From Cryptosporangium aurantiacum (GTDB lineage Bacteria; Actinomycetota; Actinomycetes; Mycobacteriales; Cryptosporangiaceae), in assembly GCF_900143005.1 (NCBI RefSeq), contig NZ_FRCS01000012.1:62001-126000 (forward strand): a stretch of DNA of 64,000 bases, given 5' to 3'. Below the pieces are notes generated by a model. The model worked only from the letters and a program-made list of their open reading frames with translations. It had not been told where the DNA came from and ran no database searches. Below, one piece after another: positions 40,206 through 47,001 of the stretch; the stretch's first letter is position 1, and every line of letters starts with the position of its first letter. The translations under genes and the position numbers were made by a program.

Positions 40206-42593
40206 TCACAGTTTTTCGAGGGGGGCGTAGCGGAGGAGAAACCAGCGGCCCTTGCCGTCGCCGAAGTCGACGCACGCCTGCGCCCGGTCGCCCTCACCGC
40301 GCATCTCCACGACCCGCCCCAGCCCGTGCGCATCGTGGGTGACCCGGTCGCCGAGCTCCAGCGAGATCGCCGGACGGTTGCCTGCTCCACCGCGCGCGCC
40401 CGGCCTCGCCGACGAGGCGTACTGCTGTGCGAGCCGCTCCTGCGCCGACCCGGTGCCGCTCCACTTCGAGAGCGTCTCCTTCGGCGCCGGCGCCTGCCGC
40501 TCCCAGCTCAGCAGCCCGGTCGGCACCTCGTCGAGGAACCGGGACGGCGGGTTGTACTGCGGCTGCCCCCACGCGCTCCGGGTGATCGCCCGCGACAGGT
40601 ACAGGCGCTGCCGCGCCCGGGTGATGCCGACGTAGGCCAGCCGACGCTCCTCCTCCAGCTCCTTCGGGTCGCCCAACGACCGCAGGTGAGGGAACACCCC
40701 GTCCTCCAGCCCGGTCAGGAACACCACCGGGAACTCCAGGCCCTTGGCGGTGTGCAGCGTCATCAGCGTGACCTGCCCCTGCTGCGCTGCCTGGTCGGCG
40801 CCCTCGGCGTCGTCCGGGGCGGGCGGGATGCTGTCGGCGTCGGCCACCAGCGCGACCTGCTCGAGGAACTCGATCAGGCCCGCCTCGGTCTCGGTGGCCG
40901 CCGCCCGCTCCTCGAACTCCCGGGCGACGCTCACCAGCTCCTGCAGGTTCTCGACCCGGCCCTCGTCCTGCGGGTCGTTGCTCTCCTCCAGCTCGGCCAG
41001 GTAGCCGGTGCGGGTCAGCACGGCCTCCAGGACGATGCTCGGCGGCTCGGTCTCGGCCAACGTGCGCAGCGCCGACATCAGCGCGGTGAACTCACCGATC
41101 GCCTTCACCGCCCGGCTGCCGATGCCCGGCGCCTCTCCGGCTCGCTCCAGCGCCGCACCGAACCCGATGCGCTCACGGGAGGACAGCGCCTCGACGCAGG
41201 CCTCCGCCCGGTCGCCGATGCCTCGCCGGGGCGTGTTCAGGATGCGCCGGACGCTCACCGTGTCGTCCGGGTTGGCGATCGCCCGGAGGTACGCGAGCGC
41301 GTCGCGGACCTCTTTGCGCTCGTAGAAGCGGACGCCACCGACGACCTTGTACGGCAGCCCGACCCGGATGAACACTTCTTCGAACACCCGGGACTGGGCG
41401 TTCGTCCGGTAGAACACCGCGACGTCGCCGGGCCGCTGCGCCCCGGAGTCGGTGAGCCGGTCGACCTCACCGGCCACCCAGGCCGCCTCGTCGTGCTCGT
41501 TGTCGGCCACGTACGCGGTGAGCGGGTGCCCGTCGCCCGCCTGTGACCAGAGGTTCTTCGGCCGCCGATCGGGGTTCCGCGCGATCACGGCGTTCGCCGC
41601 GGACAGGATCGTCTGCGTCGACCGGTAGTTCTGCTCCAGCAGGATCGTGGTGGCCTGCGGATAGTCACGCTCGAACTCGAGGATGTTCCGGATGCTCGCG
41701 CCGCGGAACGCGTAGATCGACTGGTCGGCGTCACCGACGACGCACAGCTCCCCGGGTGGCGGGTCGCCTTCCGCGTCGGTGCCCACCAGCTCGCGGATCA
41801 GCTCGTACTGCGCGTGGTTCGTGTCCTGGTACTCGTCGACCAGCACGTGCCGAAAGCGCCGCCGGTAGTGCTCGGCCACCGCCGGGAACGCCTTGAGCAG
41901 GTTGACCGTGGTCATGATGATGTCGTCGAAGTCGAGCGCTTGGGCCTCACGCAGGCGCCGCTGGTAGAGCGTGTAGGCCTCCGACAGCATCCGCTCGGCG
42001 GTGCCCGACGCCCTGGACGCGAACGTCTCCTCGTCCACCAGTTCGTTCTTGAGGTTGCTGACCTGAGCCAGCAGCGAACGGGCCGGGTACCGCTTCGGGT
42101 CGAGGTCGAGCTCGCGGCACACGAGCGTCATCAGCCGCCGGGAGTCGTCGGCGTCGTAGATCGAGAACTGCGACTTCAGCCCGGCGGTCTTCGCCTCGGC
42201 GCGCAGGATGCGGATACAGGCCGAGTGGAACGTCGAGACCCACATCGACCGGGCGCGCGGACCCACCAGTTCGGTGACCCGCTCCTTCATCTCACCCGCG
42301 GCCTTGTTCGTGAACGTGATCGCGAGGATCTCGCCGGGCTGGGCGCCGCGGTGGGCGAGGATCCACGCCACCCGGTGGGTGAGCACGCGGGTCTTGCCCG
42401 ACCCGGCACCGGCCACGATCAGCAGCGGCGTGCCCTCGTGGACGACCGCGGCGCGCTGCTGGTCGTTGAGCCCCTCGAGCAGCGTGGCAGGGTCGACGGC
42501 GAGGCGGACGGGCCGCCGGGAAGCGGGTACTCCGGAGGCCGGCTCTTGGCCCGGTTCGCGGCCTGCGCTGGGGAGGTCGAAGAGGGTGCTCAT
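40206..42593 (-). CDS. pcrA: ATP-dependent DNA helicase PcrA/UvrD1
   Basis: A 795-residue SF1A 3'-5' helicase for repair and replication restart. Motifs in order: Q motif 'LNDQQRAAV', Walker A 'AGAGSGKTRVL', Ia 'TFTNKAAGEMKERV', 'TFHSACIRIL', motif II 'LVDEYQDTN', III 'GDADQSIYAFRGA', IV 'LLEQNYRST', V 'VTLMTLHTAKGLEFPVVFL' and VI 'EERRLAYVGITRARQ'. The C-terminal Tudor-like tail ('LELGDRVTHDAHGLGRVVEM' to the end) is the RNA polymerase-binding part of PcrA/UvrD1. The first ~30 residues are a variable leader. It is divergent from chorismate mutase, as in M. tuberculosis. Confidence 0.97.
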   Translation of the reverse strand: MSTLFDLPSAGREPGQEPASGVPASRRPVRLAVDPATLLEGLNDQQRAAVVHEGTPLLIVAGAGSGKTRVLTHRVAWILAHRGAQPGEILAITFTNKAAGEMKERVTELVGPRARSMWVSTFHSACIRILRAEAKTAGLKSQFSIYDADDSRRLMTLVCRELDLDPKRYPARSLLAQVSNLKNELVDEETFASRASGTAERMLSEAYTLYQRRLREAQALDFDDIIMTTVNLLKAFPAVAEHYRRRFRHVLVDEYQDTNHAQYELIRELVGTDAEGDPPPGELCVVGDADQSIYAFRGASIRNILEFERDYPQATTILLEQNYRSTQTILSAANAVIARNPDRRPKNLWSQAGDGHPLTAYVADNEHDEAAWVAGEVDRLTDSGAQRPGDVAVFYRTNAQSRVFEEVFIRVGLPYKVVGGVRFYERKEVRDALAYLRAIANPDDTVSVRRILNTPRRGIGDRAEACVEALSSRERIGFGAALERAGEAPGIGSRAVKAIGEFTALMSALRTLAETEPPSIVLEAVLTRTGYLAELEESNDPQDEGRVENLQELVSVAREFEERAAATETEAGLIEFLEQVALVADADSIPPAPDDAEGADQAAQQGQVTLMTLHTAKGLEFPVVFLTGLEDGVFPHLRSLGDPKELEEERRLAYVGITRARQRLYLSRAITRSAWGQPQYNPPSRFLDEVPTGLLSWERQAPAPKETLSKWSGTGSAQERLAQQYASSARPGARGGAGNRPAISLELGDRVTHDAHGLGRVVEMRGEGDRAQACVDFGDGKGRWFLLRYAPLEKL

Positions 42594-42662
42594 CGCCCAG
42601 CGACACTACTCCCGCCCGCCGACAGTTCGGTGCGCTCATCGGCGTCCACATAGTGAGCGCCG

Positions 42663-42692
42663 TTGGCCGAACGGCGGCACACGTGTCACACT
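42663..42692 (+). promoter_or_regulatory. Candidate promoter of the leader/chorismate mutase transcript
   Basis: TTGGCC (42663-42668) and CACACT (42687-42692) are spaced 18 bp, a fair -35/-10 pair. Transcription would begin about 7 nt later, at the GTG of the leader frame (42699), giving a leaderless mRNA. This is pattern-based only. Confidence 0.4.
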
Positions 42693-42698
42693 TCTCCC

Positions 42699-42764
42699 GT
42701 GGTTCGACTGACGGCACGATTTTTTTACGGCTCCGGGCATCCGGCAGCCGTCATCGTCGTCTGA
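42699..42764 (+). CDS. Leader peptide with Phe-Phe-Tyr control codons (candidate attenuator)
   Basis: A 21-codon frame starting GTG that reads VVRLTARFFYGSGHP and ends in Val-Ile-Val-Val before TGA. TTT-TTT-TAC (Phe-Phe-Tyr) at 42720-42728 stands out in GC-rich DNA, where TTC would be expected. A terminator with T-tract begins 17 nt after the stop, and chorismate mutase, the branch enzyme for Phe and Tyr, follows. No SD precedes the GTG, so it is probably leaderless. This is the layout of an amino-acid attenuator, where stalling on Phe/Tyr codons would permit read-through. Inferred; no measured leader is known to me here. Confidence 0.6.
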   Translation: MVRLTARFFYGSGHPAAVIVV

Positions 42765-42780
42765 ACCCCAGACCACTTCG

Positions 42781-42807
42781 ACGCCCCGGGGCCCGGCCCC
42801 GGGGCGT
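42781..42807 (+). terminator. Attenuator terminator before chorismate mutase
   Basis: ACGCCCCGGGGC (42781-42792), loop CCG, GCCCCGGGGCGT (42796-42807), running into TTTTTG. This is the best U-tract terminator in the window, yet it precedes a gene. A competing pairing exists: GGCTCCGGG (42729-42737) with CCCGGGGCC (42785-42793), 9 bp with one G-U, which would break the terminator stem. Confidence 0.88.
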
Positions 42808-42858
42808 TTTTGTGTGCCCCCGGAGCCGGGCGCCCACCCGAGATACGGAGAGCACGCC

Positions 42859-43125
42859 ATGACTGCACCGACCACCGAACAGTCGAACGCCGAGATCGAC
42901 GCGTTGCGGGAACGCATCGACGCCGCGGACGCCGAGCTGATCCGGATCTGGCGCGAACGCGCCGAGCTCAGCCGCCAGGTGGGGGTCGCCCGGATGGCCG
43001 CGGGGGGCACCCGGCTCGTCCTCGCCCGCGAGCAGAAGATCGTCGACAAGTTCCGCGCCGCGCTCGGCACCGACGGGGCCCAGCTCGCGATGCTGCTCCT
43101 CCGCGCGGGTAGGGGCCCCCTCTAA
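42859..43125 (+). CDS. Chorismate mutase (AroQ-delta type)
   Basis: An 88-residue all-helical chorismate mutase that converts chorismate to prephenate, the committed step to Phe and Tyr. It matches the small intracellular actinobacterial type (like Rv0948c): 'IDALRERIDAADAELIRIW', 'ELSRQVGVARMAAGGTRLVL' and 'REQKIVDKF', then a C-terminal 'LAMLLLRAGRGPL'. Relatives are weak alone and are activated by complex formation with DAHP synthase through that C-terminal tail. ATG 42859 has GGAG 8 nt upstream; a longer frame from 42814 overlaps the terminator. Expression is probably controlled by the upstream attenuator. Confidence 0.93.
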   Translation: MTAPTTEQSNAEIDALRERIDAADAELIRIWRERAELSRQVGVARMAAGGTRLVLAREQKIVDKFRAALGTDGAQLAMLLLRAGRGPL

Positions 43126-43161
43126 AAAGCGGTTCGGCGGACGACCTGCCTACGATTGAGC

Positions 43162-43899
43162 GTGAGTTTCCCGCCCTCCCCTCGCCCCCTCGACGACGTC
43201 CAGCGTGTTCTCGTCGTCACCGCTCATCCCGACGACGTCGACTTCAGTTCCGGCGGCACCGTCGCCGCCTGGACGAAGGCCGGCATCGAGGTCGCCTATA
43301 CCATCGCCACCAGCGGCGACGCGGGCGGCTTCGACGACACGCCCCGTGATCAGATGACGGGCATCCGGGAGGCCGAGCAACGGGCCGCCGCCGCGGTCCT
43401 CGGCGTCACCGACGTCACGTTCCTCGGCTACCCGGACGGCGCCCTCTACGTCACGAACGACCTGCGCCGGGACATCGCACGGCAGATCCGCCGCATCCGC
43501 CCCGACCGGGTCGTCACGACCTCACCGGTCCGCGACTGGGCACGCGTGGCCGCAGCGCACGGCGACCACGCCCGGATCGGCGAGGCGACGTACGACGCGG
43601 TCTACCCGGACGCCCGCAACCCGTTCGCCCACCCGACGCTGCTCCGGGACGAGGGCCTGGAGCCGTGGACCGTCCGCGAGATGTGGTTCACCGGCACCCC
43701 CACCGCCGACTACGCGGTCGACATCACCGACGTGTTCGAGCAGAAGCTCAACGCTTTACGCGAGCACGTCAGTCAGCTCCCCGGCGACCTGGACGACATG
43801 CGGGCCAGGGTCGAGGAGTGGAATCGGGCAAACGCCACCCGCGCCGGCCTGCCCGCGGACCGATTCGCCGAGCTGTTTTCGGTGGTCCACACGGCCTGA
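43162..43899 (+). CDS. PIG-L family deacetylase
   Basis: A 245-residue zinc-dependent N-acetylglucosaminyl deacetylase-family enzyme. The hallmark 'VTAHPDDVDFSSGG' gives His-Pro-Asp-Asp at ~residue 23. The third zinc His is probably in 'AAHGDHARIGEATYDAVYP', where the HxxH-like pattern is intact. Relatives include MshB and Mca of mycothiol metabolism and antibiotic-tailoring deacetylases; the spacing and short length fit the general LmbE group rather than clearly MshB. One rare TTA codon (43756-43758) is present. Start GTG 43162 is chosen; TTG 43156 is possible. No obvious SD. Confidence 0.87.
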   Translation: MSFPPSPRPLDDVQRVLVVTAHPDDVDFSSGGTVAAWTKAGIEVAYTIATSGDAGGFDDTPRDQMTGIREAEQRAAAAVLGVTDVTFLGYPDGALYVTNDLRRDIARQIRRIRPDRVVTTSPVRDWARVAAAHGDHARIGEATYDAVYPDARNPFAHPTLLRDEGLEPWTVREMWFTGTPTADYAVDITDVFEQKLNALREHVSQLPGDLDDMRARVEEWNRANATRAGLPADRFAELFSVVHTA

Positions 43900-43908
43900 A
43901 CAGGGCGT

Positions 43909-43952
43909 GTCCACCTGCTGTTCACCTAAGGAGCAGGGACTGCTCACGGAGC
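43909..43952 (+). promoter_or_regulatory. Candidate PHO box upstream of phoX
   Basis: Direct 11-nt units GTCCACCTGCT (43909-43919) and GTTCACCTAAG (43920-43930) abut and match the Streptomyces PhoP consensus G(G/T)TCAYYYRGG in most positions. A third related unit, GCTCACGGAGC (43942-43952), stays in 11-nt register after one poor unit. The site lies 53-96 bp before a PhoX-type phosphatase start, where PhoP control is expected. Confidence 0.6.
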
Positions 43953-44004
43953 TTCCCTAGGTTCGCGGTGCTTCCCTCGTATCGCCGATACCTCAGGAGT
44001 TCCT

Positions 44005-46092
44005 GTGACGCTCGCCCCTGAACATCGTCGGGTCCTCCCGCTGGCCGACCACAAACCCGGCCGGTCGGCGATGACCTGCCTCTACCGCTGCGGCAACGCG
44101 TGCGCGCACCCGGCACCCAACGAGAGCGAGAACGAGTACTTCGGCGACATCGTCGCCGGAGCGGTCGCGGCTCGGCTCTCCCGCCGCGGGCTGCTGCGTC
44201 TGTCCGCGCTCGGTGCGGGTGCGGTCGCCGCGGGTGGCGTCCTGAGCGGCGTGGGCACCGAGCTGGCCGCGGCCGCCACCCCGGCGGCCCCGCGGACGCC
44301 CAAGGGCGCCCTCACGTTCACCCCGGTCGCCCCGAACACCGCCGACGCGGTGACGATCCCGTCCGGGTACAAGAGCAGCGTCGTCATCCGCTGGGGTGAG
44401 CCGGTCCTGCCCGGCGCGCCGGCGTTCGACGTCAAGAAGCAGACCGCGGCCGCTCAGGCGCAGCAGTTCGGTTACAACAACGACTACGTCGCGGTGATCC
44501 CGCTCGACCGGCACGGCGAGCGCGCCCTGCTGGTGGTCAACCACGAGTACACGAACGAGGAGCTGATGTTCCCGGGCGTGAAGTCGGTCGCCGACACCAC
44601 GGCCGAGCACAAGAAGATCGCGATGGCCGCGCACGGGCTCTCGGTGGTCGAGCTGGAGCGGGTCGGCGACACCGGCCAGTACCGCCCGGTCAAGAAGGGC
44701 AAGCGCTACAACCGCCGGCTCACCGCGTCGTCCAAGTTCCTGCTCACCGGGCCGGCGGCAGGCTCCGACCTGCTCAAGACCAAGGCCGACCCGACCGGAA
44801 CCGTCGTCCTCGGCACGCTGAACAACTGCGCGGGCGGTCTCACGCCGTGGGGCACCGTGCTGAGCGGCGAGGAGAACTTCAACCAGTACTTCGTCGGCGG
44901 CAACGGCGCCCCCGCCGCGGAGCAGCCGGCGCTCAAGCGCTACGGCATCGACATCACCGCGGCCGTGCCGTCCGGCAACCGCCGCTGGGACCTCGTCGAC
45001 GAGCGCTTCGACCTCTCCAAGCACCCGCACGAGGCGAACCGCTTCGGCTGGATCGTCGAGCTCGACCCGTTCGACAAGAACTCGATTCCGCGCAAGCGCA
45101 CCGCGCTCGGCCGCTTCAAGCACGAGGGTGGCGGCCCGACGATCTCCAACGACGGTCACGCGGTCGTCTACCTGGGCGACGACGAGCGGTTCGACTACAT
45201 CTACAAGTTCGTCTCGGACAAGAAGGTCCGGCGCGGCGACACCAAGCACAACATGACGCTGCTCGACTCCGGGACGCTCTACGTCGGGAAGTTCTCCGGC
45301 GACAGCCCGGCCGCCGAGATCGACGGCACCGGCAAGCTGCCCGCCGACGGCGCGTTCGACGGCACCGGCACCTGGATTCCGCTGGTGCGCGGCAACGAGT
45401 CGCTGGTAGAGGGCTTCACCGTCGAGCAGGTGCTGATCAACACCCGGCTGGCCGCCGACAAGGTCGGCGCGACCAAGATGGACCGCCCCGAGGACATCGA
45501 GCGCAACCCGGTCGACGGCAAGGTCTACGTCGCGCTGACGAACAACTCGAACCGCGGCGCGACCGGTGCGGCCCCCGCCGACGAGGCCAACCCGCGCAAC
45601 AGCAACAGGCACGGGCACATCCTCACGATCTCCGAGAAGCACAACGACGCGGCCGCCGAGTCGTTCACCTGGGCGCTGCCGATCGTCTGCGGCGACCCGA
45701 AGGACGCCTCGACGTACTTCGCGGGCTACGACAAGACCAAGGTCAGCCCGATCTCCTGCCCGGACAACGTCGCGTTCGACAAGGCGGGCAACCTCTGGAT
45801 CTCCACCGACGGCAACGCGCTCGGGTCGAACGACGGCCTGTTCGCGACGCCGGTCAGCGGTTCGGAGGCCGGTCACGTCAAGCAGTTCCTGACCGTGCCG
45901 AAGGGCGCCGAGACCTGCGGCCCGTTCATCACGCCGGACCAGAAGAGCGTGTTCATCGCGGTGCAGCACCCGGGTGAGCTCGAGGGTGCGACGCTCGACA
46001 CGCCGAAGAGCGTCTGGCCCGACGGCCAGTACGCCCGCCCGGCCGTCGTCGTCACCTGGCGCCCGAAGGGCGACCAGCGCATCGGCAGCTGA
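44005..46092 (+). CDS. phoX: PhoX-family (DUF839) alkaline phosphatase
   Basis: A 695-residue Tat-exported phosphatase. The twin-Arg signal is 'LSRRGLLRLSALGAGAVAAGG' at residues ~58-80, with an unusually long ~55-residue n-region holding four Cys (CLYRCGNAC). The mature DUF839 domain shows 'YVAVIPLDRHGERALLVVNHEYTNEE', 'NCAGGLTPWGTVLSGEEN', 'DERFDYIYKF' and 'PDNVAFDKAGNLWISTDGN'. PhoX enzymes bind Fe3+ and Ca2+ and release phosphate from organic esters. GTG 44005 has AGGAG ~7 nt upstream. The PHO-box-like repeat in front supports phosphate-starvation control. Confidence 0.9.
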   Translation: MTLAPEHRRVLPLADHKPGRSAMTCLYRCGNACAHPAPNESENEYFGDIVAGAVAARLSRRGLLRLSALGAGAVAAGGVLSGVGTELAAAATPAAPRTPKGALTFTPVAPNTADAVTIPSGYKSSVVIRWGEPVLPGAPAFDVKKQTAAAQAQQFGYNNDYVAVIPLDRHGERALLVVNHEYTNEELMFPGVKSVADTTAEHKKIAMAAHGLSVVELERVGDTGQYRPVKKGKRYNRRLTASSKFLLTGPAAGSDLLKTKADPTGTVVLGTLNNCAGGLTPWGTVLSGEENFNQYFVGGNGAPAAEQPALKRYGIDITAAVPSGNRRWDLVDERFDLSKHPHEANRFGWIVELDPFDKNSIPRKRTALGRFKHEGGGPTISNDGHAVVYLGDDERFDYIYKFVSDKKVRRGDTKHNMTLLDSGTLYVGKFSGDSPAAEIDGTGKLPADGAFDGTGTWIPLVRGNESLVEGFTVEQVLINTRLAADKVGATKMDRPEDIERNPVDGKVYVALTNNSNRGATGAAPADEANPRNSNRHGHILTISEKHNDAAAESFTWALPIVCGDPKDASTYFAGYDKTKVSPISCPDNVAFDKAGNLWISTDGNALGSNDGLFATPVSGSEAGHVKQFLTVPKGAETCGPFITPDQKSVFIAVQHPGELEGATLDTPKSVWPDGQYARPAVVVTWRPKGDQRIGS

Positions 46093-46103
46093 CCCCCGCA
46101 CGA

Positions 46104-46136
46104 CGAAGGACCCCGGCGTGGTGCCGGGGTCCTTCG
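46104..46136 (+). terminator. Terminator of phoX
   Basis: Perfect 14-bp stem: CGAAGGACCCCGGC (46104-46117), loop GTGGT, GCCGGGGTCCTTCG (46123-46136), followed by GCTTTCC. It lies 12 bp after the phoX stop. Confidence 0.92.
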
Positions 46137-46179
46137 GCTTTCCCTACCAGCTTTGTGCGGACGCTCTGCCGCGCGCCGA

Positions 46180-46878
46180 TCAGCGGCCGCTCTGGCTCGG
46201 GCCGAGCAGGAACTCGGTGTACGCGGCGCTCATCCGGGCGAGGCCCTTGGTCACCCAGCCGGAGACCCACAGCAGCACGAGCCCGACGCCGACCCACGGC
46301 ATGGCCGACGCGAAGCTGTCCACGGCGAACGGGTTGTCGTTCCAGTCGCCGAACACGTAGATCGTGTCGTTCGGCATCGACCAGTACCAGGCCCAGAAGC
46401 TCATCGAGCCCAGCGCGGCGCCCCAGAACGTGAGGGCCACGATCGCGCTGAACAGCGTCACCGGGAACACGAACAGGTGGTGGGCCAGGTCGCGCCAGGT
46501 CGACGGCGCCGCCAGCCACTGCCCGATCCGCCGCAGGTACCCGCCGCTGACCAGCGGATACGGAACCGGCACCGCGGTGCCCAGGATGATCCCGGCGCGA
46601 CGCCGCTCGATCTCGGCGAATCCGCGGCTGACCGCGAGGCAGGCCAGCAGCACCGGGACGCCGATGATCAGCGCGGAGAACGTCGCGCCGACCACGACCA
46701 CGACGATGAACGTAGCCAGCCCGAGGACACCGGTGAACAGTCCGAGCATCAGGTAGCCGGCCGAGCGCCAGGTCAGCTCGTCCCAGGCGCCGAGGATCGG
46801 GTTGGTCGCGGGCGGCTGCCGGGGCTCGTACGGGGCGGGCGGGGTCTCCACGTGCTGCGTGATCGTCGGCGCGCTCAT
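46180..46878 (-). CDS. Sensor-domain membrane protein (standalone 'putative sensor' domain)
   Basis: A 232-residue membrane protein resembling the sensor module found at the N-terminus of many actinobacterial histidine kinases, here without any kinase part. It has four to six hydrophobic segments in two pairs, separated by a cytoplasmic 'FAEIERRRAGIILGTAVPVPYP' and 'WLAAPSTWRDLAHHLFVFPVTLFSA'. The latter Trp-Arg-Asp stretch is typical of the family. An outer loop contains 'MPNDTIYVFGDWNDNPF'. ATG 46878 (MSAPTITQHV) has an AGAGAGGA SD; GTG 46905 is less likely. No response regulator or kinase gene is adjacent, so the signalling role is unclear. Confidence 0.72.
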   Translation of the reverse strand: MSAPTITQHVETPPAPYEPRQPPATNPILGAWDELTWRSAGYLMLGLFTGVLGLATFIVVVVVGATFSALIIGVPVLLACLAVSRGFAEIERRRAGIILGTAVPVPYPLVSGGYLRRIGQWLAAPSTWRDLAHHLFVFPVTLFSAIVALTFWGAALGSMSFWAWYWSMPNDTIYVFGDWNDNPFAVDSFASAMPWVGVGLVLLWVSGWVTKGLARMSAAYTEFLLGPSQSGR

Positions 46879-46946
46879 CGGCCTGTCCTCTCTCGGTTTT
46901 GACACTTCCGAACCTAGGGATCCGGGCCCTGGATCGAATCGGCGTC

Positions 46947-46970
46947 GAGAGCCAACCCGAACTAGCTCTC
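46947..46970. promoter_or_regulatory. Inverted repeat in the divergent promoter region
   Basis: GAGAGC (46947-46952) and GCTCTC (46965-46970) are separated by 12 bp. The site lies between the divergent sensor-domain and ceramidase-like genes, ~30 bp before the latter's GTG. It could be an operator; the arms are short. Confidence 0.3.
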
Positions 46971-47001
46971 AGGTATCGGGTCGGTAGGGCAGGCTGGCCC
47001 C

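Larger units (their letters stand above)
42594..42858. other. Divergent region pcrA / chorismate mutase with attenuator
   Basis: It contains, on the plus strand, a promoter-like pair (42663-42692), a 21-codon leader frame (42699-42764), a terminator with T-tract (42781-42807) and the chorismate mutase SD GGAG (42847-42850). No SOS-type palindrome is seen on the pcrA side; the pcrA promoter is not identified. Confidence 0.55.
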
